From contig NZ_JAUSVO010000003.1 in NCBI RefSeq assembly GCF_030814715.1, forward strand, positions 186,001 through 250,000: 64,000 bases of DNA, given 5' to 3'. The first letter of the stretch is position 1. Every line of letters starts with the position of its first letter. A program made the position numbers and the translations under genes. Under the pieces are notes generated by a model. It searched no databases, had not been told where the DNA came from, and saw only the letters and a program-made list of their open reading frames with translations. Source of the DNA: Kaistia dalseonensis (lineage in GTDB: Bacteria; Pseudomonadota; Alphaproteobacteria; Rhizobiales; Kaistiaceae). Positions 34,695 to 43,749 of this stretch are shown piece by piece.

Positions 34695-35741
34695 TTACTG
34701 GCCGAGCACGTCCTTGTTCCAGCGCTGCGTCCAGTCGGCGCGCTGCGTGATCACATAAGGCCAATCCATCTGCAGCAGGCCCTTGACCTCGTCCGGCGTG
34801 TCGATCACGTCGACCGAGACATTCTCCGGCAGCTTCACGTTCTTGTTGGTCGGGCCGAAATAGAGCTGCTCGGCATAGTCCGTCTGGTTCTTCACGCCGA
34901 GTGCGAGTTCAGCGAACTTCTTGGCGAGCTCGGGATTGGGCGAGTTCTTGACGAGGCAGAGCATGTCGCGAACCAGGACCGGGCCGGGGTTCTTCGGGAA
35001 GGAGAAGCCGATATCGGGATGCGTCTTGAGCGCTGAGAGCACATAGCCGGAGATCATCGGCGCCATGGCGACTTCGCCCGCATCCATCATGGCGAAGGCT
35101 TCGTCGAGATTGGTGTAGGTGAGCGCGATCGGCTTCAGTTCGGAGACTTTCGCGAAAGCCGCATCGGCATCATGCTCGTCCTTGCCGGCAAGGCGTGCTG
35201 CAACGCCGAGCAGGCCGTCGCCCTCCGAGCCCGGATAGCTCGCCACAGCGATCTTGCCCTTGTATTCCGGCTTCCACATGTCGGCCCATTCCGGCGCATT
35301 CGGCACGAGCTTCTTGTTGTAGGCGATGCCGAGGCCGACGAGCGACATGGCGTAGCAGCCATCGTTCATGCCGTCCCAGATCTCGGTATAGAGCGGGCTC
35401 TTGGGATCGGGCGCCTCGACGACGCCGTCCTTGAGCGCCTGGGGCGCCTCGTAAATGTTGAGGAAGGCGATATCCATCGTCGGATTGGCCTTCTCGGCAT
35501 AGATGCGGGCGAGGCGATCGCCGGTGCCGCCGAGCACCAGCTCGACCTTGGCGCCGGTCTCGGCCTCGAGCGGGCCGACGACGTTCTGGCGCAGCAGACG
35601 CTCGATATCGCCGCCCCAGACACCGACCACGAGGGTCTTGCCCTTGAAATCCTGAGCCATGACCGGCGAGAGGGTCATCGGCAGAGCGATCGATGCCGCA
35701 AGTGCGGCAGCCATCGCGCGGTGAGTCATTTGAGCGCGCAT
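34695..35741 (-). CDS. Extracellular binding protein of PotD/Fe-type ABC importer
   Basis: The 348-residue protein has a Sec signal peptide (hydrophobic AMAAALAASIALPMTLSPVMA, cleavage near residue 30) and the SBP_bac_8 pattern with VVGVWGGDIERLLRQNV, YTNLDEAFAMMDAGEVAMAPMISGY and LAKKFAELALG. Relatives bind polyamines, iron or phosphonates, but ligands in this family vary widely. The ATG at 35741 has AGGGGA upstream. It opens the importer operon and is preceded by a LysR-type gene on the same strand. The co-encoded nucleoside phosphorylase suggests a nucleoside-like ligand (inference). Confidence 0.92.
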   Translation of the reverse strand: MRAQMTHRAMAAALAASIALPMTLSPVMAQDFKGKTLVVGVWGGDIERLLRQNVVGPLEAETGAKVELVLGGTGDRLARIYAEKANPTMDIAFLNIYEAPQALKDGVVEAPDPKSPLYTEIWDGMNDGCYAMSLVGLGIAYNKKLVPNAPEWADMWKPEYKGKIAVASYPGSEGDGLLGVAARLAGKDEHDADAAFAKVSELKPIALTYTNLDEAFAMMDAGEVAMAPMISGYVLSALKTHPDIGFSFPKNPGPVLVRDMLCLVKNSPNPELAKKFAELALGVKNQTDYAEQLYFGPTNKNVKLPENVSVDVIDTPDEVKGLLQMDWPYVITQRADWTQRWNKDVLGQ

Positions 35742-35831
35742 GTCTTTCGTTCCCCTGGTTCTTGCATGAACGGCATCCGATTGAAGCCGATCAGGGAAAA
35801 CGAGAAAGTGCCGCAGTGCTGATAGTGTCTA

Positions 35832-36812
35832 TTAGGCCGGGATTATGTCGCGCAGACCGGCTTTGCGCGAATGTAGGTTGCCGAGTTCGTTGAGTTCACC
35901 CGCAACGCGGCGCACCAGGCCTCTCAGCCAACGACTGCACGGCGATTGATGAACCCGCTCATGCCACAGCATAAAGAACTTCATGGTCTCGAACTCGGCC
36001 GGCGCCTCGATGATGGCGAAGGGCATGGTCGCGGCCATCTGCTCGGCAAACGGGCGGCTGGAGGTGAAGACGAGATCCGTGCGCGCCAGCACCGGCGGCA
36101 CAAGCGTGAATTCCGGAACGGTGAGCGCGATGCGGCGCTTCTTGTCGAGTTGCGCCAGCCGTCCATCGACCGGGCTGATCGCGGCGCTGATATAGGGCGT
36201 CGGCGAGAGGTGATCGAGCGAGAGATATTCGTCGAGCGAGAGCATGCTCCGCGCGGCCATCGGATGATCGCGGCGCATGACCAGAACCATGTCGGTGTCG
36301 AACAGCGGCGCAACGCGAAGATTGTCACGTGGCATCAGCCAGTTACCGATGACGAGGTCGATCGCGCCCGATTCCATCTCGTTGAAGATTTCGCGCTCGT
36401 CCGGCGTGCCGCAGAAATCGACCTGCATCAGCGGCGCCTCGCGCCTGAGCAGTTCGACGATGCGCGGCAGGAAGAACATGCCGAGGCAATTAACGCCGTG
36501 AATGCGGATGTTGCGCGTGTCGACGGAAGGGTCGAACTGCACGTGATCGGTCACCATGCCGTCAATTTCAGCAAGGACCCGCTCAATGCGCGCGCCGAGT
36601 TCGATGCCGCGTTCGGTCGGCACGAGGCGGCTGCCGCTTCGGACGAGCAGAGGATCGCCGATGATTTCGCGCAGCCGCTTCAGCGCGAGGCTGACGGCGG
36701 GCTGGCTCTGGCCGAGAATAACGGCCGTACGCGAAACGCTGCATTCATCGAGCAGAATCTGGAATGTCCGCATCAGGCGGATATCCAGACCGTGATCCTG
36801 GTGGCGAAGCAT
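35832..36812 (-). CDS. LysR family transcriptional regulator
   Basis: This 326-residue regulator has the LysR N-terminal HTH (MRTFQILLDECSVSRTAVILGQSQPAVSLALKRLREIIGDPLLVR, residues 14-60) and a C-terminal effector-binding domain. I chose the ATG at 36812; the upstream frame is low-complexity and not family-like. It diverges from the amidohydrolase gene and precedes the importer operon by 90 bases, so it could regulate both arms. The inducer is probably the imported compound or a breakdown product. Confidence 0.93.
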   Translation of the reverse strand: MLRHQDHGLDIRLMRTFQILLDECSVSRTAVILGQSQPAVSLALKRLREIIGDPLLVRSGSRLVPTERGIELGARIERVLAEIDGMVTDHVQFDPSVDTRNIRIHGVNCLGMFFLPRIVELLRREAPLMQVDFCGTPDEREIFNEMESGAIDLVIGNWLMPRDNLRVAPLFDTDMVLVMRRDHPMAARSMLSLDEYLSLDHLSPTPYISAAISPVDGRLAQLDKKRRIALTVPEFTLVPPVLARTDLVFTSSRPFAEQMAATMPFAIIEAPAEFETMKFFMLWHERVHQSPCSRWLRGLVRRVAGELNELGNLHSRKAGLRDIIPA

Positions 36813-36834
36813 GGCAGACCCACCTTTCCATTTT

Positions 36835-36849
36835 CGCTCGTAGCGAGCG
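36835..36849. promoter_or_regulatory. Inverted repeat in divergent LysR/amidohydrolase promoter
   Basis: CGCTCG at 36835-36840 is inverted as CGAGCG at 36844-36849 around TAG, within the 121-base region between the LysR and amidohydrolase starts. Short dyads at this position are typical LysR operators. No match to the T-N11-A consensus was proven. Confidence 0.35.
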
Positions 36850-36933
36850 CCCCCCCCTTCCGCCAGCGAAAGCACGATCCGTGCCGCCGCGCCGGCCGGA
36901 CCACGATCAATCGAAATCGAAGGACCTGAACTG

Positions 36934-38487
36934 ATGCCCCTGCTCATCCGCCAAGGCTATATCCACACCAACGACGCAGCCGGCACGGTTCTCGACAAAG
37001 GCGATGTACTGATCGTCGGCGACAAGATCGCAGCGATCGGCGCGGACCTCAGCGAGCAGGCCGCCGCCTATCCCGGGATCGAGGTGATCGAGGCAGGCAA
37101 GCGCATCGTCATGCCGGGCTTTGTCGACGCGCATATGCACTCGAATGAAGGCTTCGAGATGGGGCGCTATGACAATCTGCCCCTCGAAATCTGGCTTTCG
37201 GAGGTCTATCCGCCCTTCGGCGCGCCGACGCTGACCTGGCGCGAGCATTATCTGCGCGCCCTGCTGGTCGGCATCGTCTCGGTCCGCTCGGGCGTCACCG
37301 CGCTGCAGGACGACGTCATCAACATGGCGTTCACAGCCGATGCCGTCGACGCGACGGCCACCGCCTATCGTGACCTCGGCCTCAAGGGGTGGATCACCGC
37401 CTCGATGTGGGATGAGGGCTTCCTGAAGAGCCTGCCCTTCCTGAACCAGATCATGCCGGACGAACTGAAGGCGCGGCTGAATGCGCTGCACACGCCCGGC
37501 CGCAAGGAGCAGATCGAGCTCTTTCACGAACTGCACGGCAAGTGGCACGACAAGGATGGCATGCGCATCATCCTCGGCCCCTGCGGCCCGCAGCGCTGTT
37601 CGCCGGAACTGCTCGAAGAGGTCGCGGCACTCTCCGAGAGCATGGACCTGCCGATCCACTGCCATGTCCTGGAGACGAAGACGCAGGCCGTCACGGGTCA
37701 GGAGAAATACGGCAAGACGCTGCCGGCCTTCCTCGCCGATGTCGGCTGCATGACGCATCGCCTGACCATGAACCACGCAATCTGGCTGACCGAAGAGGAC
37801 ATAGCCATGATGGGCGATGTCGGCGCCTCGATCACCCATAACCCGCTCGCCAATCTGAAACTCGGCTCCGGCGTCGCACCAGTCCGCAAGCTCAAGAATG
37901 CCGGCGTCAATGTCGCGCTCGGCTGCGACGGCGTCGCCTCAGCCGATTCGGCCGACATCTTCCAGGCGATCAAGGCGGCGTCCGGCATCCACAAGATCGG
38001 CACGCATGATTATCGCCAGTGGGTTTCGGCGCACGAGGTTTATGAGATGGCGACCAGGAATGCCGCCCGCTCCAGCCTGATGCAGGATGAGGTCGGCTCG
38101 ATCGAAGTCGGCAAGAAGGCCGATATCGTCCTGCTCGACCGCTATGACTGGGGCTTCCTGCCGCTGCACGACCCGATCCAGCAGATTGCCTTCAGCGCTA
38201 ATTCCGACAGCGTACAGACCTCGATTGTCGACGGCCGCGTCGTCATGAAGGACCGCAAGCTCGCCCTGATCGACGAAGAGTCGATCCGCGCCGAGATTTC
38301 GGAAGCGGCCGAGCGATTCCGGCGCGATTATTGCCCGGCGATGAGCGCGGGCGCTGCTGTGGTGCGGCCCTGGCTCGACCAGATGCACACTATGGCGACG
38401 AATCGCGACGTGCCGGCCGGACATCTGCCGCTCCGCATGCCGCCCTCCACCGCCAAGGCGCTCGGCTACCCTGCCGCCGCCGAATGA
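36934..38487 (+). CDS. Amidohydrolase family deaminase (AtzA/guanine-deaminase-like)
   Basis: The 517-residue enzyme has the amidohydrolase metal motif GFVDAHMHSNEG near residue 65, a HCHVLETKTQ segment near residue 238 and SITHNPLANLKLGSGVAPVRKL near residue 305. ALGCDGVASADSADIF near residue 330 includes the metal-binding Asp. Members deaminate or dechlorinate purines, pterins and s-triazines. The gene starts the plus-strand arm, divergent from the LysR gene. With the cupin and isochorismatase genes it likely processes an N-heterocyclic compound. Substrate assignment needs experiment. Confidence 0.9.
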   Translation: MPLLIRQGYIHTNDAAGTVLDKGDVLIVGDKIAAIGADLSEQAAAYPGIEVIEAGKRIVMPGFVDAHMHSNEGFEMGRYDNLPLEIWLSEVYPPFGAPTLTWREHYLRALLVGIVSVRSGVTALQDDVINMAFTADAVDATATAYRDLGLKGWITASMWDEGFLKSLPFLNQIMPDELKARLNALHTPGRKEQIELFHELHGKWHDKDGMRIILGPCGPQRCSPELLEEVAALSESMDLPIHCHVLETKTQAVTGQEKYGKTLPAFLADVGCMTHRLTMNHAIWLTEEDIAMMGDVGASITHNPLANLKLGSGVAPVRKLKNAGVNVALGCDGVASADSADIFQAIKAASGIHKIGTHDYRQWVSAHEVYEMATRNAARSSLMQDEVGSIEVGKKADIVLLDRYDWGFLPLHDPIQQIAFSANSDSVQTSIVDGRVVMKDRKLALIDEESIRAEISEAAERFRRDYCPAMSAGAAVVRPWLDQMHTMATNRDVPAGHLPLRMPPSTAKALGYPAAAE

Positions 38488-38514
38488 ACCGATTGGATTG
38501 ACGAGGATATTGCC

Positions 38515-38940
38515 GTGAAGACCTTCAGCTTCGAGACTGTCGCGAACGCCAAGGCGTTCCAGATTTCACCGACCGACACGAACTATTTCGCGATCCTCTT
38601 CGACGAGGAAAAGGACGCGATCTCGAACATCTTCGTCATCGAGATCTTCAATCGCGGCGGCGCCACACCGCCGAACGAGCATTCGGAGGCGCATGAGTTT
38701 TTCTATGTGCTGCATGGCGAGGGTATCGCCCGCTGCGGCGATAAGGAATTGCCGATCAAGAAGGGCGACGCGCTGCTGCTCAACCCGGGCAACGAGCACG
38801 TCGTCAGGAACACCGGCGACAGCAAGCTCTACACGCTGACTGTGATGACGCCGAACCAGGGTTTCGCCGAACTGATCCGCGGCGGCACACCGATCGCGCT
38901 TGACGCCGAAGACGTCGCCGTCCTCTCCGGAAAGGCATGA
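38515..38940 (+). CDS. Cupin domain protein
   Basis: A 141-residue single-domain cupin. Its metal-binding pattern includes PPNEHSEAHEFFYVLHGEG near residue 60 and NPGNEHVVRNTG near residue 100, with two His and a Glu in the first motif and His in the second. The start is GTG at 38515, 28 bases after the amidohydrolase stop. It may be a small isomerase, dioxygenase or storage-type protein for an intermediate. The role is unknown. Confidence 0.85.
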   Translation: MKTFSFETVANAKAFQISPTDTNYFAILFDEEKDAISNIFVIEIFNRGGATPPNEHSEAHEFFYVLHGEGIARCGDKELPIKKGDALLLNPGNEHVVRNTGDSKLYTLTVMTPNQGFAELIRGGTPIALDAEDVAVLSGKA

Positions 38941-38944
38941 CCCG

Positions 38945-39712
38945 ATGGCACCTCTGAACCGCCTCGGCTCGGCGCCGGCCAATTGCTGGCAGGTTGATGC
39001 CGGCGAGGCCAACATGGTCCGCGCGCAGGCAACACCGAGGCCCGTAAACGTCGATGCAGGCAACAAGAAGCTGACGCTCGACCTCGCGCGGACTGCGATC
39101 ATCGTCATCGATATGCAGAATGATTTCTGCCACCCGGAGGGCTGGCTCGCCCATATCGGCGTCGACGTAACGCCGGCCCGCGCGCCGATCGCGCCGCTTC
39201 AGGCGCTCTTGCCGGTGCTCCGCCGCGAGAATGTGCCGGTGATCTGGCTGAACTGGGGAAACCGTCCCGACCGGCTCAACCTCTCGCCTGCCCTTCTCCA
39301 CGTCTATAATGGCGACGGCGCCAGCGTCGGTCTCGGCGATCCGCTGCCCCGAAGCGGCGCCCATGTCCTGGAGCTCGGCAGTTGGTCGGCCGGTATTGTC
39401 GATGAATTGACCATCGAGCCAACGGATATTCATGTCGCGAAATACCGTATGTCCGGCTTCGTCGACACGCCCCTCGACAGTATCCTGCGCAATCTCGGCG
39501 TAACGACCGTTCTATTCGCAGGCGTCAATGCGGACCAATGCGTTCTCTGTACGCTGCAGGACGCCAATTTCCGCGGCTATGACACAATCATGCTGGAAGA
39601 TTGCTCGGCGACGACGTCGCCTGAGTTCTGTATGCAGGCAACGATCTACAACGTCCGCCAATGCTTCGGCTTCGTGATCGGCTCGACCGGATTGATCGAG
39701 GGGATCGGCTGA
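38945..39712 (+). CDS. Isochorismatase-family cysteine amidohydrolase
   Basis: The 255-residue enzyme has the family triad: Asp in IIVIDMQNDFCHPEG near residue 56, Lys in IHVAKYRMSGF near residue 160, and Cys in GVNADQCVLCTLQDANFRGYD near residue 200. Lengths and motifs resemble biuret/ureide hydrolases (BiuH, RutB group) rather than true isochorismatase. It starts five bases after the cupin stop. It probably hydrolyses a carbamoyl or ureido intermediate, giving ammonia and CO2. It ends the plus-strand arm of the cluster. Confidence 0.9.
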   Translation: MAPLNRLGSAPANCWQVDAGEANMVRAQATPRPVNVDAGNKKLTLDLARTAIIVIDMQNDFCHPEGWLAHIGVDVTPARAPIAPLQALLPVLRRENVPVIWLNWGNRPDRLNLSPALLHVYNGDGASVGLGDPLPRSGAHVLELGSWSAGIVDELTIEPTDIHVAKYRMSGFVDTPLDSILRNLGVTTVLFAGVNADQCVLCTLQDANFRGYDTIMLEDCSATTSPEFCMQATIYNVRQCFGFVIGSTGLIEGIG

Positions 39713-39781
39713 CGGTCGGGCGGTCCGGTCGGCCTGCGTCCTGCTCGATGAACTGCGATCGACCGAGAAGGATACGGAAGG

Positions 39782-41125
39782 TCAGCCGTCCGCCGCCAGT
39801 ATTCGTGCAATATCCGGCGCAATGGTTGCCTTCACGGCCTCCTGCTGCGCGGCTGCCGAGGGATGGGTACCGTCGGCGGTCGCGCCCGGCTTCCAGTAGT
39901 CGGGGCGCTGCGGCGCGTCGCTCCAGTAGGGCAGCGGATCAATCACGCCGAGCAGCCGGTCACCAACCTGCGAAGCCATCCAGTGCCGGAAGCCAAATCG
40001 GATTTCCGCGCTCGTCAACGGATCGGCGAATGAATCCGATGGATAGACCGATTGACCGGCAAGGCTCGACCAATTGTCGGTCGAACGCGTTTTGGGTCCG
40101 GGCATGACGCCGATCGCCGGAAGGCGTCCGCCATCGCTCAGGTTGTCGGCCATTGCCGACCAGTCCTTGATGATGTCACTGAGGCTTCGATTGAGATCAT
40201 TGTTACCGACCTGAAATACCAGCAGATCGGCCGCCTCATTCATGATCTGCCGCCGCACCTTGAAGGCGTCCCCGAGAAACGACGCGATGACGGAGCCGTG
40301 CATTCCGAGCTTGCCGCTATCGACGCCCAGTTTGTCAAGCCCACGTCCCAGAAAGCCGCGCTGGCCATTGAGGTCACCGCCGCTGCGCGCCTCGGCTGCC
40401 CCCATTCCGATCGAATCGACGATCAGGGCCGCTGATATCCCCCGCCGCTGTCCCACTGGGCGCGCCAGGAGCGCAGACGGGCCGAATGCAGAGCGCCCGT
40501 CCGCGAATTCTACTTTCGCATCGATCGGGATATCGTCGCCTATATTAGTGCCGAGAAGCGCTACACCTTCGCCGCGCTCGGCATTCGTCTGATATGCGAC
40601 AGGAACACCCTGTTCGACATCGGATTGCACGAAGCTGTCGACATAGTAGCGGGCGCCCGCCGCGATCGTAGTGTCCGGCCAGATGATCCTGCCGACCTCG
40701 CCCGGCGCGACGCTGACGACGACTGCGGTTCTATCATGCGCTGCAACACCGAGCCGGCCGGCGGCCCCTTCAATCCTGAGCACCGCGGCGACCCGAATCG
40801 TCGCAGGACCCGGCGTCTCCGCCCCGCCGCGCTCCGGCGGCAAAGCCAGATTGACGAAGACCGCCTCCAGATCCGTCTTCTCGCATCCGGGGTTGGCAAA
40901 CGCCAATCTTGAGACGGTCCACTCCGCCGCGCCTCCCGCCACAGACTTGAAGGCAAAGGGGAATTCGGCCCGGCTGCCGGCAAACATTCTGACGTGCCCA
41001 TCACCGCCGCCCTCCATCGCCCGCCGCCGAAACTCGGATGCGTTGGCACCATGGGACACGAGCCAAAGGCCTGTGGCCAGCGAACTCCCCAAACCAAGAA
41101 ATGCGCGTCGATTGATCCATGTCAT
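39782..41125 (-). CDS. Secreted SGNH/GDSL-hydrolase-like protein
   Basis: This 447-residue protein begins with an RRAFLGLG twin-arginine-like signal peptide (about residues 1-30). SGNH-hydrolase-like motifs follow: Ser238 in IVDSIGM (block I, VDS in place of GDS), Asn309 in QVGNNDLN (block III), and Asp418/His421 in DGTHPS (block V). A domain of about 200 residues precedes the hydrolase part. It would act outside the cytoplasm as an esterase, perhaps on an O-acylated polysaccharide. It is divergent from the acyltransferase gene, with 41 bases between nearest possible starts. Confidence 0.75.
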   Translation of the reverse strand: MTWINRRAFLGLGSSLATGLWLVSHGANASEFRRRAMEGGGDGHVRMFAGSRAEFPFAFKSVAGGAAEWTVSRLAFANPGCEKTDLEAVFVNLALPPERGGAETPGPATIRVAAVLRIEGAAGRLGVAAHDRTAVVVSVAPGEVGRIIWPDTTIAAGARYYVDSFVQSDVEQGVPVAYQTNAERGEGVALLGTNIGDDIPIDAKVEFADGRSAFGPSALLARPVGQRRGISAALIVDSIGMGAAEARSGGDLNGQRGFLGRGLDKLGVDSGKLGMHGSVIASFLGDAFKVRRQIMNEAADLLVFQVGNNDLNRSLSDIIKDWSAMADNLSDGGRLPAIGVMPGPKTRSTDNWSSLAGQSVYPSDSFADPLTSAEIRFGFRHWMASQVGDRLLGVIDPLPYWSDAPQRPDYWKPGATADGTHPSAAAQQEAVKATIAPDIARILAADG

Positions 41126-41217
41126 CAAACACCTCTTGATTATGTATCGTCGCGTAACGCACAATTGTGCACAGCACTGCAACGGGATCTCAATGGGTTA
41201 CCGGCCGGGGGGCGGGT

Positions 41218-42354
41218 GTGCGGATAGCATCTTTGGACTCAATTCGCGGCATCGCAGCACTGAGTGTGCTGATCGCGCACCTGTTTATGACTTTTCCCTC
41301 GGCCCTCGCCAGCGTCAATGTCTTTTCGCTGGAGGCATGGTACGAGCCGGCGACCTATTTTCGCTATACACCGTTGCGCGCAATCATCGGCGGCCGCCCG
41401 GCCGTCATATTGTTCTTCGTGCTTTCGGGGTTCGTTCTCTATCTATACTTCTCCCCTGGAAGAAATCCGAATTATATCCAATACTTAACACGCCGATTCT
41501 TCCGGATTTACGTGCCGTTCGCCGTATCGATCGTTGTCGCTGTACTCCTGTGCCTCCTGTCGTTCACTGAACCTGTTGGCACGCTCAGCATGTGGTTCAA
41601 CGAGAAATCATGGACTGGCGAGCCGACGGCCGAACTGGTCATGCGGCACCTCCTCCTGTCTGGAGGCCAGGACGACATGACACTCAATAACGTCATGTGG
41701 AGCCTCGTCCATGAACTGAGGATATCGCTCGTATTCCCGCTCATCGTGATTATCGCGCTGAGAGGACTAATCCCGGCTGTCTTGGTTTTCGGATCGATCT
41801 GGATTGTATCGAGCGCCGCAAAGCTCTTCTTTACAGATGACAGCACGGTCCATTCGTGGCTCGACACGTTCAGCTACTCGATATTCTTCGGTGCCGGGAC
41901 CCTGCTCGCTATCCACTTCGGAACTCTGGATCGTGCGATGAAGAAACTCGGCCCCGCAAGCATTTTGGGGTTGTCTCTGATTGCACTATCGCTGCTCGCT
42001 CTTCCCGCAGCGGTCCCGGGCGCCGAACTCGTCTATGGCGTCGCCGCAAGCTTCTTCATCCTATTGGCTGCCGCAAACCGAAGTGTCAGCCAAGCGCTCG
42101 ATTTCCCCGCCTTGAAATGGCTTGGCCGGGTGTCCTTCAGCCTCTATCTGTTCCATCTTCCGATCTTGCTGATATTATTCCGATCTTTCCACGATACGAT
42201 TCCGGACTGGCTTATCGTTGGGCTTGTGGTGGTCTTCACCCTTCTGGCGGCGGAAATCGGCTATCGCTGCATAGAGGAACCATCCATGCATTTCGGAAAG
42301 CGGCTTACCAGTGGCAAGCGCGCCGCCTCTCTGCCGCCTGCTGAAGCAAGCTGA
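41218..42354 (+). CDS. Acyltransferase family 3 (OafA/YrhL-like) membrane protein
   Basis: The protein (378 residues from the GTG at 41218) has about ten membrane helices and the family pattern: DSIRGIAALSVLIAHLF with the catalytic His near residue 20, PAVILFFVLSGFVLYLYF near residue 60, and RRFFRIYVPF. It transfers acetyl or other acyl groups to cell-surface sugars. A GTG at 41167 would add 17 poorly conserved residues. The gene is visibly less GC-rich than its neighbours, which suggests horizontal transfer. Its divergent SGNH-like neighbour is a natural partner, because OafA-type enzymes are often fused to SGNH domains. Confidence 0.85.
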   Translation: MRIASLDSIRGIAALSVLIAHLFMTFPSALASVNVFSLEAWYEPATYFRYTPLRAIIGGRPAVILFFVLSGFVLYLYFSPGRNPNYIQYLTRRFFRIYVPFAVSIVVAVLLCLLSFTEPVGTLSMWFNEKSWTGEPTAELVMRHLLLSGGQDDMTLNNVMWSLVHELRISLVFPLIVIIALRGLIPAVLVFGSIWIVSSAAKLFFTDDSTVHSWLDTFSYSIFFGAGTLLAIHFGTLDRAMKKLGPASILGLSLIALSLLALPAAVPGAELVYGVAASFFILLAAANRSVSQALDFPALKWLGRVSFSLYLFHLPILLILFRSFHDTIPDWLIVGLVVVFTLLAAEIGYRCIEEPSMHFGKRLTSGKRAASLPPAEAS

Positions 42355-42604
42355 AAAGGTCGACGCCTCTGTCGGGGAATGATTTGGCGCTGCTCCGTCA
42401 CAGTGGAGAATATCCGTTCAATTGACCAAGCTTTTCGCCATAGTCATGCAAGCCAAGCGCGTGGCGTTCCTCTAAGTTAGGCGAGCCTCAAGGAACAGAA
42501 CCCAGCGGTCGACATTAGGCCCGCGGGCTCTATCTTCGAGCAGAGCGCTTCGACCGACCGTCCGCCGCCTTCAGACGAAGCGGCCTGCCTGGGAGAATTG
42601 AACA
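42355..42604. other. Upstream region of the osmoprotectant importer
   Basis: This 250-base gap follows the acyltransferase gene and precedes the importer binding-protein gene. I see no open frame that looks like protein. A TTGACC hexamer lies near 42422, but I could not pair it with a convincing -10 element. Confidence 0.4.
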
Positions 42605-43546
42605 ATGATCGCACGTCTCAATCGACGCATGGTTCTGGGTATCGCCGCCGCCATCGCGCTCAATGCCCCCTTGGCCACCGCCCCGTTGGCCCACGCCGCC
42701 GATGCGGTCAAGGTCGGCTCCAAGATCGACACCGAGGGTTCTCTGCTCGGCAATGTCATCATCCAGGTGCTCGAGGCCAATGGCATTCCGACGGTGAATA
42801 AGGTCTCCCTCGGCAACACGAAGATCGTGCGCGGCGCGATCACGGCCGGCGAGATCGATATTTATCCCGAGTATACGGGCAACGGCGCCTTCTTCTTTTC
42901 CGTCGATACGGATCCGGCCTGGAAGGATGCCAAGGCTGGCTACGACAAGGTCAAGCAGCTCGATTACGACGCCAACAAGATCGTCTGGCTTACGCCGGCG
43001 CCTGCCGACAATACATGGGTCATCGCTGTCCGCAAGGATGTCGCCGACGCCAACAACCTGAAATCGCTCGAAGATTTTGCGAAGTGGATCAATGGCGGCG
43101 GCACCTTCAAGATCGCTGCCTCCGCTGAGTTCGTCGAGAGCCCGGCCGCCCTGCCGGCGTTCCAGTCCGCCTATGGCTTCAAGCTCGGTCAGGACCAGAT
43201 CCTGACGCTCGCCGGCGGCGACACGACCACCTTCATCAAGGCGGCCGCCGAGCAGACGTCCGGCGTCAATGGCTCGCTCGCCTATGGCACCGATGGCGCG
43301 CTGGCGGCACTGGACCTCGTCGCCCTCACGGACGACAAGGGCGTACAGCCGGTCTACGCCCCGACGCCGATCATCCGCGAAGCGGTGCTGACGGCTTATC
43401 CGCAGATCAAGGACGTGCTCGATCCGGTGTTCAAGTCCTTCGATGCGCCGACCCTGCAGGCGCTGAATGCCAAGATTGCGGTCGATGGCCAGGATGCGAA
43501 GGCCGTTGCGGCCGAGTATCTGAAGTCGAAGGGTTTCGTGAAGTAG
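42605..43546 (+). CDS. Osmoprotectant ABC importer binding protein (OsmF/YehZ type)
   Basis: The 313-residue protein has a Sec signal peptide (MIARLNRRMVLGIAAAIALNAPLATAPLAHA, cleavage near residue 31). It has the OpuAC-type ligand pattern SKIDTEGSLLGNVIIQVLEANG, EIDIYPEYTGNGAFFF, and ADNTWVIAVRKDVADANNLKSLEDF. It should bind a compatible solute such as glycine betaine. GGGAGA precedes the ATG. The permease and ATPase genes follow on the same strand, with a strong hairpin just after this gene. Confidence 0.92.
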   Translation: MIARLNRRMVLGIAAAIALNAPLATAPLAHAADAVKVGSKIDTEGSLLGNVIIQVLEANGIPTVNKVSLGNTKIVRGAITAGEIDIYPEYTGNGAFFFSVDTDPAWKDAKAGYDKVKQLDYDANKIVWLTPAPADNTWVIAVRKDVADANNLKSLEDFAKWINGGGTFKIAASAEFVESPAALPAFQSAYGFKLGQDQILTLAGGDTTTFIKAAAEQTSGVNGSLAYGTDGALAALDLVALTDDKGVQPVYAPTPIIREAVLTAYPQIKDVLDPVFKSFDAPTLQALNAKIAVDGQDAKAVAAEYLKSKGFVK

Positions 43547-43558
43547 TTCGATACGGCT

Positions 43559-43589
43559 CGTCGCGGCCGGTGCCATCCCGGCCGCGACG
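43559..43589 (+). terminator. Hairpin 13 nt after the OsmF-type binding-protein stop
   Basis: CGTCGCGGCCGG at 43559-43570 and CCGGCCGCGACG at 43578-43589 form a perfect 12-bp stem with a 7-base loop. It lies between the binding-protein and permease genes, so it may attenuate or stabilise transcripts rather than end the operon. Confidence 0.7.
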
Positions 43590-43749
43590 ATCATGGACGG
43601 CGGTTCTGGTCCAAAGGTAGTCGCCCCACCAGACCGGGGTAGAGATTGCCGCGCTGGGACCAGTCGTGAGAGATTGCGCGGCACCCCCTGCTCCCACGGG
43701 CTTGCAGCCTACTGCCTCGCCCCATTAGCAATGTCGAAGACGGGTCCGT

